DNA from: Accumulibacter sp.
GTDB lineage: Bacteria > Pseudomonadota > Gammaproteobacteria > Burkholderiales > Rhodocyclaceae
Assembly: GCA_024235695.1 (NCBI GenBank)
Contig: JACKLX010000002.1
Coordinates: 62,001-126,000, forward strand
Direction of reading: 5' to 3'
DNA: 64,000 nt
Below the pieces are notes generated by a model. The model was not told the origin of the DNA, searched no databases, and saw only the letters and a list, made by a program, of their open reading frames with translations. A program made the position numbers and the translations under genes. This document shows, in pieces, positions 19,080 through 27,589 of the stretch; positions within the stretch are counted from its first letter, which is position 1; the number at the start of each line of letters is the position of its first letter.

Positions 19080-19403
19080 ATGGATGTGCAACAGCTGATC
19101 AAGGAGCAGGTCACGAGTAATCCCGTCGTGCTCTACATGAAAGGGACGCCGCAGGCTCCGCAATGCGGCTTCTCGGCGGTCACCGTGCAGATTCTCAGGG
19201 CTTGCGGGGTGGCCAGCTTCCTGAGCGTGAACGTGCTCGAGAATCCGGAGATTCGCAGCGGCATCAAGTCGTTCGCCAACTGGCCGACGATTCCGCAGTT
19301 GTACGTGCGCGGCGAGTTCGTCGGCGGCTGCGACATCATGCGCGAGATGTACGAGGACGGCGAACTGCAGAAACTGCTGGAAGGCCTGGTCGATCCCGTC
19401 TGA
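19080..19403 (+). CDS. grxD: Monothiol glutaredoxin, Grx4 family
   Basis: A 107-residue monothiol glutaredoxin. The active site is CGFS (in APQCGFSAVTVQ), followed by the TVP-like loop as NWPTIPQLYV and the GG glutathione site in GEFVGGCDIM. Proteins of this family bind a glutathione-ligated 2Fe-2S cluster and act in Fe-S trafficking rather than disulfide reduction. ATG at 19080 is preferred over the GTG one codon earlier and has GAGG upstream. It is co-directional with prmC but probably has its own promoter, and is convergent with the AhpD-like gene. Confidence 0.94.
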   Translation: MDVQQLIKEQVTSNPVVLYMKGTPQAPQCGFSAVTVQILRACGVASFLSVNVLENPEIRSGIKSFANWPTIPQLYVRGEFVGGCDIMREMYEDGELQKLLEGLVDPV

Positions 19404-19448
19404 AGCAGCGTGACGTCTTTCGGCGGCGTCGGCAGGCGTCCGCCGCGT

Positions 19449-19817
19449 TCAGGCGGCGACCGGCGCCGGCGAAGTGGCCGAGCTGAATTCCTCGTAAGCC
19501 CTGACTGCCTCGGCGGCATACATCAGTGACGGACCGCCACCCATGTAGGTACATACGGCCAACGTTTCCATCAACTGCTGCCGACTGACGCCGAGGCGAA
19601 TCAGCGCCTTGACGTGGAAGCCGATGCAGGCGTCGCAACGGCTGGCAACGCCGATCGCCAGGGCGATCAGTTCCTTGTCGAGCGCCGACAGTGCGCCTGG
19701 CGCGAGCGCCGCCTTGGCCATCGCGTTGAAGCCCTGGATCGTCTCGGGAACTTCCTTGCGCAAGCTTCCGAGTGCCCTGGACACGTCGTGGGTGATGCTG
19801 TTGAAAGACTTGCTCAT
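19449..19817 (-). CDS. Carboxymuconolactone decarboxylase / AhpD-like family protein
   Basis: A 122-residue all-helical protein of the CMD/AhpD family. It contains the redox CxxC motif as CDAC followed by the family histidine (SRCDACIGFHVKALIRLG), which suggests peroxidase or disulfide-reductase activity rather than lactone decarboxylation. The length fits the small single-domain members. It is convergent with grxD (45-bp gap) and lies 284 bp downstream of the kinase gene on the same strand, so it probably has its own promoter; TATATT at 19854-19849 on the minus strand is a possible -10. The physiological partner is unknown; neighbouring grxD also has a thiol-redox theme, but they are convergent. 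Confidence 0.85.
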   Translation of the reverse strand: MSKSFNSITHDVSRALGSLRKEVPETIQGFNAMAKAALAPGALSALDKELIALAIGVASRCDACIGFHVKALIRLGVSRQQLMETLAVCTYMGGGPSLMYAAEAVRAYEEFSSATSPAPVAA

Positions 19818-20101
19818 CGGTGCACCGCTCCATGAATCAGAAAACGCTAATATACAACAAGGGAATTCCGCAGGGCAACCGGTTTCGATCCCGGTTTGGC
19901 GGGGTCCGGTCAGCGTCTGTCTTGCGCCAGACCGGCCCGTCGGGGTCGCAGTGGAGCAACGACTTCAACTTCCAGGTCCACGGCGAACCGGTCCGGGAGC
20001 GGCGATTCGGCGACAGCTGGAACGACGGCAGGTACCTTTCGCATCGCTCTGCGACGCCACGATCGGCGCCGTCGCACCACCGTGGCGGTTCGCGGTCAGG
20101 C

Positions 20102-21388
20102 TCAGAAGGTCACCAGACGAACGTTCGCCGCCGTCAGGCGTTCGCTCAGTACGGCGAGGAACGACTGATAGAAGTTGACACGGCACGATTCCGAGGATTT
20201 GCGCAACGCTCTGGCCGTAATCCGCACCAGCTTCACCTCGGTCACGGCAACAATGTCGGCGCCACGTTTCGACGTCGCCTTGCCGATTACGGCCATTTCG
20301 CCGAAGCACTCGCCAGCCGTCAGCATGTCCAGAATCAGCCCGTTCTTCAGAACCTTCAGTTCGCCTTCGGCCAGGAAGCAGAAGAAGTCGCCAAGCTCGC
20401 CGTCGCGAATGATCGCGGTGCCGGGCTGAGCGCGGCTCCATTCAGAGAAGCGCACCACTTCCCAGATCTCGACGTCGGAGAAATCGGCGAAGAAGGGAAA
20501 GGAGCGCAGGGTATCAAATTTCTCGAGGTCGGCGATCTGGTCGACCGCCCGCGTTGGTTTGCGGTCACGAAACGCCTGCGCCAGATCCTGGGCAAATTCC
20601 TGCCAGTTGGCGTAGCGCGTAGCGACTCGCTTGCTCATCGCTCGCGCGACGATGGCGTCGAGCGCCGCCGGGACCTCCTTGCGTAGCGTCGAAGGCCTGG
20701 GCGGCTCGGCGTGGATGATCTGGTAGATCATGTCGTAGCAGTTGTGCGCCTGAAAAGGCAGCTGACCGGTCAGCAGCTGATACATGACGACACCAAGCGA
20801 GTAGATGTCGGTTTGCTGATCGAGTGTCTGCTCCTTTACCTGCTGGGGCGACATGTACGCCGGCGAGCCGATCCCCATGACCAGCGTGCGGTCCGGCGAG
20901 CCGATGATCGCCGCTCCGAAATCGGAGATCTTGATGTCGCCCTGATTCGGATCGGCGTTGGTGAGAAGGATGTTGGCCGGTTTGATGTCGCGATGAATGA
21001 TGCCGGCGCGGAATGCGAAGTCAAGTGCTCGCGAGCACTTGAAGACGATCTCGACGATGCGCTCGATCGACAACAGTCGGTCGGCTGCGCAGGCTCTCTC
21101 CAAGGTGTCGCCAGCGACGTATTCCATTACCAGGTAGCAGAAATTGTCGTCAACCACAGCGTCGTAGGTCTGCACGATGTGTGGGTGCGACAGCTTGCCG
21201 ATCAGTGCCGCTTCGTTGAGGAACAGGTGGGTATACAGCCGGCCCCGCTTGGCATCCTTGAGGATGCCCGGGAAGGCCACCTTGATTGCCACCTGACGCT
21301 GGGTGAATGCGTCACTGCCGAGGTAAACGATCGACGTCGCGCCGCGGCCGATTTCCCGTTCGAGCTGGTACTTGCCGATCTTCTTCAT
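20102..21388 (-). CDS. Serine/threonine protein kinase with C-terminal cyclic-nucleotide-binding-like domain
   Basis: A 428-residue soluble protein. The Hanks-type kinase domain (about 7-265) has the Gly loop GRGATSIVYLG, the ATP lysine in VAIKV, catalytic loop HRDIKPANIL, DFG and a SPAYMSPQQ substrate loop, so it should be active. Residues about 295-410 form a cNMP-binding/Crp-like beta-roll (DGELGDFFCFLAEGELKVL, then GECFGEMAVIG). The phosphate-binding cassette is off-consensus (SKRGADIVAV, with Gly after the Arg), so the ligand is uncertain. There is no membrane segment, unlike PknB-type kinases. It starts 24 bp after argH and may be co-transcribed with it. Targets are unknown. Confidence 0.92.
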   Translation of the reverse strand: MKKIGKYQLEREIGRGATSIVYLGSDAFTQRQVAIKVAFPGILKDAKRGRLYTHLFLNEAALIGKLSHPHIVQTYDAVVDDNFCYLVMEYVAGDTLERACAADRLLSIERIVEIVFKCSRALDFAFRAGIIHRDIKPANILLTNADPNQGDIKISDFGAAIIGSPDRTLVMGIGSPAYMSPQQVKEQTLDQQTDIYSLGVVMYQLLTGQLPFQAHNCYDMIYQIIHAEPPRPSTLRKEVPAALDAIVARAMSKRVATRYANWQEFAQDLAQAFRDRKPTRAVDQIADLEKFDTLRSFPFFADFSDVEIWEVVRFSEWSRAQPGTAIIRDGELGDFFCFLAEGELKVLKNGLILDMLTAGECFGEMAVIGKATSKRGADIVAVTEVKLVRITARALRKSSESCRVNFYQSFLAVLSERLTAANVRLVTF

Positions 21389-21412
21389 CGCCGGGTCGGC
21401 CTTGCCGCGCTT

Positions 21413-22798
21413 CTAGGCGCGGCGGGCGCGGGCAATCGCCATCAGGACCTGCTCGGGAGCGGTGCCGCCAACATGTGCGCGGGCGGCCAGCGAGCCGTCG
21501 ATCGTCAGCACCGCGAAGACGTCGTCGTCAAGCAGCGGCGAGAAGCGTTGCAGCTCGGCGATCGGCAGCTGCGCGAGGTCGACGCCGAGTTCCTCGGCAC
21601 GGCGCACCGCCTGGCCAACCGCGGCGTGAGCATCGCGGAAAGGCAGGCCCTTGCGGGTCAGGTAGTCGGCGAGGTCGGTGGCGGTGGCAAATCCCTGCGC
21701 CAGCGCTTCGCGCATCCTTTCGGGATTGACGCTGATGCCGGCGATCATCTCGGCAAAAATGCGCAGGGTGTCGCTGACCGTGTCGATGGCGTCGAACAGG
21801 GGCTCCTTGTCTTCCTGGTTATCCTTGTTGTAGGCCAGTGGCTGACCCTTCATCAGCGTCAGCAAGGCGGTCAGGTGACCATAGACGCGGCCGGTCTTGC
21901 CACGGGCCAATTCCGGAACGTCCGGGTTCTTCTTCTGCGGCATGATCGAGCTGCCGGTGCAGAAGCGATCGGCGATGCTGACGAAGCCAAAGCGCGGATT
22001 CATCCACAGCACCAGTTCCTCGGACAGGCGCGACAGGTGCATCATCAGCAGCGCGCTGGCGGCGCAGAATTCGATCGCGAAGTCGCGGTCGGAAACGGCG
22101 TCGAGCGAGTTCTCGCAGACGCCGTCGAAACCCAGCAGCTCGGCGACGAAATGGCGGTCGATGGGGTAGGTCGTGCCGGCCAGCGCGGCGGCGCCCAGTG
22201 GCAGTCGATTGGTCCGCCGGCGGCAGTCGGCGAAGCGTTCGGCGTCGCGCTGCATCATCTCGAAATAGGCCAGCAGGTGGTGACCGAAGGTCACCGGTTG
22301 CGCGACCTGGAGGTGGGTGAAGCCGGGCAGCGGCGTGGCCGCCTCCTTTTCCGCCAGGTCGAGCAGCCGGGTCTGGAACTGCCGCAACAAGGGCAGCAGC
22401 GCGTCGATCGCGTCGCGCAGATAAAGACGGATGTCGGTCGCCACCTGGTCGTTGCGCGAGCGACCGGTGTGCAGGCGCTTGCCGGCGTCGCCAACCAGCG
22501 CCGTCAGGCGCTTCTCGATGTTCAGGTGCACATCTTCGAGGTCGAGTGACCAGGCAAAGCGGTCCTCCTCGATTTCGCGCACCACTTGCGCCATGCCGCG
22601 TTCGATGTCGGCCAGATCGGCGGCGCTGATGATGCCCTGCCGGGCGAGCATTGTCGCGTGCGCCACCGAGGCCCGAATGTCCTGGCGCCACATCCTCCGA
22701 TCGAAGTTCACCGAAGCCGTATAGCGCTTGACGAGGTCTGACATCCGCTCCGAGAAGCGGCCGGCCCAAGTATATTGGGAGGAATCCGATTGACTCAT
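21413..22798 (-). CDS. argH: Argininosuccinate lyase
   Basis: A 461-residue fumarase/aspartase-superfamily enzyme that splits argininosuccinate into arginine and fumarate, the last step of arginine synthesis. The superfamily signature [15 protein letters not shown] contains the catalytic serine loop; [15 protein letters not shown] and [15 protein letters not shown] are the substrate and His regions. The length is normal (E. coli 457). It is divergent from the AlgZ-like gene with a 61-bp gap and is followed by the Ser/Thr kinase gene at 24 bp. No other arg gene is in the window. Confidence 0.97.
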   Translation of the reverse strand: MSQSDSSQYTWAGRFSERMSDLVKRYTASVNFDRRMWRQDIRASVAHATMLARQGIISAADLADIERGMAQVVREIEEDRFAWSLDLEDVHLNIEKRLTALVGDAGKRLHTGRSRNDQVATDIRLYLRDAIDALLPLLRQFQTRLLDLAEKEAATPLPGFTHLQVAQPVTFGHHLLAYFEMMQRDAERFADCRRRTNRLPLGAAALAGTTYPIDRHFVAELLGFDGVCENSLDAVSDRDFAIEFCAASALLMMHLSRLSEELVLWMNPRFGFVSIADRFCTGSSIMPQKKNPDVPELARGKTGRVYGHLTALLTLMKGQPLAYNKDNQEDKEPLFDAIDTVSDTLRIFAEMIAGISVNPERMREALAQGFATATDLADYLTRKGLPFRDAHAAVGQAVRRAEELGVDLAQLPIAELQRFSPLLDDDVFAVLTIDGSLAARAHVGGTAPEQVLMAIARARRA

Positions 22799-22859
22799 GA
22801 GGGGCAGGTTCCTGGGCTAGAATCACTCGTAGAACCTTGGACAGGCGCCACTGCGAGTG

Positions 22860-23897
22860 ATGGCAAGTATAAAGCAAAACCTGGCCGGCCAGCCGCTACC
22901 GGACTTCCGCAATTCCGGAGTCATGCTGCGCATCCTGCTCGGGGTGAACCTCCTGGCGCTGTTGGCAGCACTGGTCGAGAGCGATGGCGTGAGCGACAGC
23001 CTGCGACGCTACATCGACATGGCCGCCTGGGTACAACCCCTGTTGCTCTTCAACGTCGCCCTGCTGGGCCTGCTTGGCAAGCTCCTGCGGCGTGCGCCCA
23101 CCTGGCTTGGGCGCGCCGCGGTGGTATTTCTGGCAGCCGTTTCGGCGATCCTGCTGTCGCTTCTCTGGCGTTCCCTGGCGCTCGATGATGGCAACGGGCA
23201 GCGCCTGGTCCGGGCGGGTCTGCTCGGCGCCGCGGCCGCCGGCATCATGCTGGCCTATTTCGCCCTGCGCGTCAGCGCCCTTTCGCCGGCCCTGGTTGAA
23301 GCGCGCTTGCAGGCGCTGACCGCACGCATCCGGCCGCATTTTCTGTTCAACAGCCTGAACGCGGTGCTCTCACTGATTCGCGTCGATCCGCGTCGCGCCG
23401 AGACAGCGCTGGAAGAGCTGGCCGAGCTATTTCGTGCCTTGATGCGCGATCATCGGGAGCTGGTGCCGCTGGCCGACGAGCTTGCCCTCTGTCGACAGTA
23501 TCTGGACCTCGAGAAGCTGCGTCTTGCCGAACGTCTGAATGTCGAGTGGGAACTGGCTGCCGACCTGCCGCTGGCACTGAAAGTGCCGCCGCTGATGGTC
23601 CAGCCCCTGCTCGAAAATGCCGTCTACCACGGTATCGAACCGGCCGCCGACGGCGGTACCATCCGCATCGGCCTGACGCGCCGCGGCGACGAACTGCACG
23701 TCGACCTGGTCAACCCCTGCGGCGACGGCGTCGAGCGGCCGCGGGGCAACCACATGGCGCTCGACAACATTCGCGAACGACTGGCCCTTTACTACGATCT
23801 CGAAGCTCGCCTGGAAACCGGCGAAGTGAGGCGGCTTGACGGCCGGCGCGAGTATCGGGTGCGGATCGTCTTGCCGTGTCACGCGGATTCGCCATGA
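22860..23897 (+). CDS. algZ: AlgZ/LytS-family sensor histidine kinase
   Basis: A 345-residue kinase of the His_kinase (LytS/YehU/AlgZ) family. The first 140 residues contain about four membrane helices (for example LRILLGVNLLALLAALVE, AAVVFLAAVSAILLSLLW). The phospho-acceptor His is in RPHFLFNSLNAVLSLI, followed by an N-box (LLENAVYHGIEP) and the DNIRERL region of the ATPase domain. It lacks a large extracytoplasmic sensor domain. ATG at 22860 is used rather than the GTG one codon before. Its stop overlaps the algR start (ATGA), so the two are translationally coupled. In Pseudomonas AlgZ/AlgR control alginate and type IV pili; regulon here unknown. Confidence 0.9.
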   Translation: MASIKQNLAGQPLPDFRNSGVMLRILLGVNLLALLAALVESDGVSDSLRRYIDMAAWVQPLLLFNVALLGLLGKLLRRAPTWLGRAAVVFLAAVSAILLSLLWRSLALDDGNGQRLVRAGLLGAAAAGIMLAYFALRVSALSPALVEARLQALTARIRPHFLFNSLNAVLSLIRVDPRRAETALEELAELFRALMRDHRELVPLADELALCRQYLDLEKLRLAERLNVEWELAADLPLALKVPPLMVQPLLENAVYHGIEPAADGGTIRIGLTRRGDELHVDLVNPCGDGVERPRGNHMALDNIRERLALYYDLEARLETGEVRRLDGRREYRVRIVLPCHADSP

Positions 23898-24679
23898 GTG
23901 CGCCGACCGCAACGACCGTGCTGTCGGTGCTGATCTGCGATGACGAAGCGCCGGCGCGCCGGCGCTTGCGCGATCTGCTGGCCGACATCGCGACGGAACT
24001 GCCCAACGAGGTGGTGGCGGAAGCCGCCAACGGTCTGCTTGCCCTGTCGGCGACCGAGGGCCGGCAGGTGGACGTGGCGCTGGTTGACATCCGGATGCCG
24101 AAGATGGACGGCGTCGAGCTTGCACGGCATCTGTCGCAGCTCGCACGGCCGCCGGCGGTGATCTTCGTTACCGCCTACGATGCCTATGCGGTGCAGGCCT
24201 TCGAACTCAACGCCGTCGACTACCTGGTAAAACCCGTGCGAGCGCAGCGCTTGCTGGCAGCACTCGCGAAGGCCAGGCAAAGCCGTCCGCCGCCGTCGAC
24301 ACTGCTGGCGCGTTTGCAGCCGGCGGCACGCCGCCATCTTTCCTGCCACGAACGCGGCCGTTTGTTGTTGATCGACGTCAGCGAGATCGTCTACTTCCGG
24401 GCCGACCTGAAGTACGTCGCCGCGCGCACCCGCGATCGCGAATTTCTGCTCGACGAGTCGCTGACGCATCTCGAGCAGGAGTTCGGCGAGCAGTTCATCC
24501 GTCTGCACCGCAGCGTGCTGGCCGCCAGAAGCGCGATCATCGGTTTTGAGAGGAACAGCTGTCTGGACGACGCCGAGGCGCAGTGGCAGGCGATCCTGCG
24601 CGAGATCCCGGAGCGGCTGCCGGTCAGCCGCCGGCAGTGGCCATTGCTCAAGTCCTTCGCGCGGCAACTGAGTTCCTGA
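23894..24679 (+). CDS. algR: AlgR/LytR-family response regulator
   Basis: A 261-residue regulator. The receiver domain (about 10-130) has the acidic pair in LICDDEAPARRRLRDLL, phospho-Asp in LVDIRMPKMDG and the Lys in YLVKPVRAQRLL. The C-terminal part (about 160-258) is a LytTR DNA-binding domain (VYFRADLKYVAARTRDREFL, then FIRLHRSVLAAR). It starts inside the algZ stop codon by a 4-bp overlap. The AlgR name follows the pairing and domain order; target promoters cannot be told from this window. Confidence 0.9.
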   Translation: MSAPTATTVLSVLICDDEAPARRRLRDLLADIATELPNEVVAEAANGLLALSATEGRQVDVALVDIRMPKMDGVELARHLSQLARPPAVIFVTAYDAYAVQAFELNAVDYLVKPVRAQRLLAALAKARQSRPPPSTLLARLQPAARRHLSCHERGRLLLIDVSEIVYFRADLKYVAARTRDREFLLDESLTHLEQEFGEQFIRLHRSVLAARSAIIGFERNSCLDDAEAQWQAILREIPERLPVSRRQWPLLKSFARQLSS

Positions 24680-24756
24680 AAGCGACCGCGTCAGCCGTTG
24701 CCAGTGGCCGGCCGGCGCTTCTTGACGTCCATCAAGGCAGCCGGCAAGCGCTTCCC

Positions 24757-24762
24757 TATAAT
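24757..24762 (+). promoter_or_regulatory. Candidate -10 element before the cytochrome c4 gene
   Basis: A perfect TATAAT 27 bp before the ATG. The -35 position is poor (AAGGCA), so either an activator helps or this is chance. Confidence 0.3.
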
Positions 24763-24788
24763 TCCGTCTTCAAACTGTCGAGGTCGCC

Positions 24789-25463
24789 ATGAGGCACTTG
24801 AGGCGCTGCAAGCAGCTGTTCTGCTTACTGTTCGGGGGCGTGGTCGCCGTCGCGGCGGCGGCAATCGACGTCGACCGGGCCAAGGACGTCTACGGCCCCT
24901 GCGCGGCCTGTCACGGCCCGTTCGGAGCCGGCGGCAAGCAAGGCGAGTACCCGCGCATTGCCGGTCAGTCACCAAAATACCTGGAGTTGCAGCTGCAAGC
25001 GTTTCAGAGCCAGGGTCGCATCAACCTGCCGATGTACCCGTACACCAGGGAGCGTGAGCTGTCGGACGAGGACATGAAGCTCGTTTCGGCCTATCTGGCT
25101 GAGATCGCGCTACCGACCAGGCCACCGGTCTTCAAGGATAGCGACGACGCCCTGACGCGCTTGCGGGCGATGGAAAAGGTCATGATCGTGCCGCGTGTCG
25201 AGGGTAATGTCGATAACGGTCAGGTGGTATACCAGAAGAACTGTGCGGTCTGCCACGGCAAGACCGGTCACGGGCGAGGCATGTTTCCGATGCTCGTCGG
25301 CCAGTACACCAATTACCTGCAGAAACAGATCGACGCCTATCTCAAGGGCGAACGACCGCACGATGAGGAGGGCGCCACGACCGGCGCCCTGTACACGCTC
25401 AAGGCCGCCGATATTCAGGACGTTCTCGCTTATCTGACGACACTGCAGGAAGTCAGGCCGTAG
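24789..25463 (+). CDS. Diheme cytochrome c4-type protein
   Basis: A 224-residue periplasmic cytochrome. A signal peptide (LFCLLFGGVVAVAAAA) is followed by two class I cytochrome c domains with heme-attachment sites CAACH (near residue 38) and CAVCH (near 151). Each domain has a distal Met candidate (NLPMYPY and GMFPMLVG/ATTGAL regions). The duplicated layout is typical of cytochrome c4, an electron carrier to terminal oxidases or denitrification enzymes. It follows algR by 109 bp with its own -10 candidate, so co-regulation with algZR is not implied. The region after it holds no gene. Confidence 0.9.
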   Translation: MRHLRRCKQLFCLLFGGVVAVAAAAIDVDRAKDVYGPCAACHGPFGAGGKQGEYPRIAGQSPKYLELQLQAFQSQGRINLPMYPYTRERELSDEDMKLVSAYLAEIALPTRPPVFKDSDDALTRLRAMEKVMIVPRVEGNVDNGQVVYQKNCAVCHGKTGHGRGMFPMLVGQYTNYLQKQIDAYLKGERPHDEEGATTGALYTLKAADIQDVLAYLTTLQEVRP

Positions 25464-25871
25464 AGATCGAAAGGCTCGGCAAGGCGCTTTCGCAGACCGT
25501 GTCGAATGTTGCCCGGCAATCGAAGGCGGCGTCCCGGCTGCAACGCTCGGGCAGGGCGGCGTCGGCCGTTTGCCGCAAGCTCGAACCCCGATCCGCAGCT
25601 GGCGCAGGTGGTAGGCAGCTTGCCCGGCGGTGTGGCGCACCGTCGCTGCTACGCCCCGACTCAGCGTGCGCGGAGCAGGGGCGTCGCAGCGATCGGCAAA
25701 GCGCCGCGCGAAGGTCCTCGGCGCCCTGCGCCAGGCGCGCCCCGGGGGCGGCGAAGGTGCGCTACAAGCATGCTAGAATTGACCCTCTGATGATGATGTC
25801 TTTACGGTCGATGTTGCCGTCGCGCGCCGGTTGCACGGCGCCGGCCGGCGGCTTGTTACAGGAATCCAGCC
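25464..25871. other. Intergenic region cytochrome c4 gene / hemC
   Basis: 408 bp. Short open frames exist on both strands, but none resembles a protein family or has a ribosome binding site. A loose hairpin (CGAAAG 25468-25473 with CTTTCG 25487-25492) follows the cytochrome stop codon, without a T-run. The hemC promoter lies near the right end. Confidence 0.6.
25771..25779 (+). promoter_or_regulatory. Extended -10 promoter of hemCDXY
   Basis: TGCTAGAAT: TAGAAT (5 of 6) with the TGn extension, the same design as the hemA promoter. Transcription would start near 25786 and leave a leader of about 86 nt before hemC. Confidence 0.45.
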
Positions 25872-26819
25872 TTGAATCCAGCAAATCCGGAGCGCGCTCG
25901 TATCGTCATCGCCTCGCGTGAGTCTCGTCTCGCAATGTGGCAGGCGGAGCATGTCCGCAGCCGCCTGATCGAATTCTGCCCACAGCAAACAGTGGACATT
26001 CTCGGCATGACCACCAGGGGCGACCAGATACTCGATCGCCCGTTGGCGGCGATTGGCGGCAAGGGCCTGTTCATCAAGGAGCTCGAAGTGGCGATGCAGG
26101 AGGGGCGGGCCGACCTCGCGGTACATTCGATGAAGGACTTGCCGATGGTGATGCCCGAGGGTTTTGTCCTGGCCGCCATCTCGGCACGTGAGAACCCGTG
26201 CGATGCCTTCGTCGCCAATCGCTACGCCGGACTCGACGACTTGCCTGCCGGCGCCGTCGTCGGCACCTCCAGCCTGCGTCGCGAGGCGACCCTGCGTGCC
26301 CGCCATCCACAACTGAAGATCAGGAGTCTGCGTGGCAACCTCGATACGCGCCTGCGGAAACTCGATGCCGGCGAGTACGATGCGATCATCCTCGCTGCAG
26401 CGGGTCTGATTCGGCTTGGCCTGGCGGACCGGATCAGGTCGGTGTTGACCCCGGAGCAGTCCTTGCCGGCGCCGGGCCAGGGCGTCCTTGGCATCGAGGT
26501 GTTGGCTGGACGTGCGGACCTGATCGCGCTTGTGGCACCGCTCAACGATCCGGCCACGGCGCCCTGCGTGCGTGCCGAGCGTGCTTTTTCGCGCGCGCTC
26601 GGCGGCAGTTGCCAGCTGCCGCTGGCGGCTTATGCGGAACTCGAGAACGGCCGGCTGTGGTTGCGCGCTTTCGTCGCCACGCCGGACGGCAGGCGAGTGG
26701 CGAGCGGCGAACTGCGCGGTGACCCCGAAGATGCCGAGTCGGTTGGCCGCGCGCTCGCTGACGTACTGCGCGAGCAGGGCGCCGATGCGATTCTCGAGGA
26801 GCTGGCTGCCGGCCAATGA
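25872..26819 (+). CDS. hemC: Porphobilinogen deaminase (hydroxymethylbilane synthase)
   Basis: A 315-residue enzyme that joins four porphobilinogens into hydroxymethylbilane. Family blocks: [40 protein letters not shown]-like ([20 protein letters not shown]), and the dipyrromethane-cofactor cysteine in [12 protein letters not shown]. It appears to start with TTG at 25872: AGGA lies 8 bases upstream and no in-frame ATG gives a full N-terminus. The stop overlaps the hemD start (ATGA). It is the first gene of hemC-hemD-hemX-hemY. Confidence 0.96.
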   Translation: MNPANPERARIVIASRESRLAMWQAEHVRSRLIEFCPQQTVDILGMTTRGDQILDRPLAAIGGKGLFIKELEVAMQEGRADLAVHSMKDLPMVMPEGFVLAAISARENPCDAFVANRYAGLDDLPAGAVVGTSSLRREATLRARHPQLKIRSLRGNLDTRLRKLDAGEYDAIILAAAGLIRLGLADRIRSVLTPEQSLPAPGQGVLGIEVLAGRADLIALVAPLNDPATAPCVRAERAFSRALGGSCQLPLAAYAELENGRLWLRAFVATPDGRRVASGELRGDPEDAESVGRALADVLREQGADAILEELAAGQ

Positions 26820-27589
26820 GCGAGTGTCTGCACGGCAAGACCATCGTCGTCACGCGGCCGCTCGCGCAGGCCGCACGCCTGGCCGACTGGATCGCCGAAC
26901 GCGGCGGCCAGCCGGTAGTCTTTCCCCTGCTCGAGATTTCTCCCGCCGACGACCCGCAGCCCTTGCAGCGGGCAATCGCGAACCTTGACAGCTACTGCCT
27001 GGCCATCTTCATCAGTCCGAATGCGGTCGATCACAGCGTGCCGGCGATTCTCGCCAGGCGAAGCTGGCCGGCCGGCCTGCGAGCCGTAGCCATTGGTCAG
27101 GCAAGCGTCGCCGCTTTGGCCAATTACGGTATCGACAACACGCTCGCTCCGGTCGAGCGTTTTGATTCCGAAGCACTGCTCGAACTTCCCGAGCTGCAGG
27201 AAGCGCTCGTCAGCGGCCATCGGGTAGTGATCTTTCGCGGCAATGGTGGTCGCGAGCTGCTTGCCGATGCGCTGCGGAAACGTGGTGCCCAGGTCGATTA
27301 CGTGGCATGCTATCAGCGCTCGGCACCGGCAGATGCGGCACCGCTGGAGGCTATCTGGCGTCGCGGCAAGATCGACGCGCTGACCGTCTCCTCCAGTGAG
27401 GGGCTGCGCAATCTGGTCGCTCTGCTCGACGCTTCCGTGCGTGCGTCCTTACAGGAAACGCCGGTGTTCGTGCCCCACCAGCGAATCGCCGAGGTAGCCA
27501 GCGAACTCGGTTTGCGGCGGGTGATTCGAACCGGACCGGCAGACGCCGGAATCATCGCTGCACTGAGCGTATATAATTGGCGGTCATGA
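26816..27589 (+). CDS. hemD: Uroporphyrinogen-III synthase
   Basis: A 257-residue HemD that cyclises hydroxymethylbilane to uroporphyrinogen III. This family is poorly conserved; visible marks are the N-terminal [26 protein letters not shown], and the C-terminal [18 protein letters not shown]. It overlaps hemC by 4 bp and hemX by 4 bp, so context fixes the identity. Length is normal. Confidence 0.93.
   Translation: MSECLHGKTIVVTRPLAQAARLADWIAERGGQPVVFPLLEISPADDPQPLQRAIANLDSYCLAIFISPNAVDHSVPAILARRSWPAGLRAVAIGQASVAALANYGIDNTLAPVERFDSEALLELPELQEALVSGHRVVIFRGNGGRELLADALRKRGAQVDYVACYQRSAPADAAPLEAIWRRGKIDALTVSSSEGLRNLVALLDASVRASLQETPVFVPHQRIAEVASELGLRRVIRTGPADAGIIAALSVYNWRS

Noticed and set aside
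20711-22549. 612-codon open frame antisense to the Ser/Thr kinase and argH
   Set aside because: It spans two opposite genes with intact catalytic motifs and resembles no family.
22766-22780. Short palindrome CCCAA-N5-TTGGG near the argH start
   Set aside because: It lies inside the argH coding sequence with short arms and no sign of a regulatory role.
22790-22823. TTGACT and TAGAAT as an algZ promoter
   Set aside because: The 22-bp spacer is too long; TAGAAT alone lacks the TGn extension.
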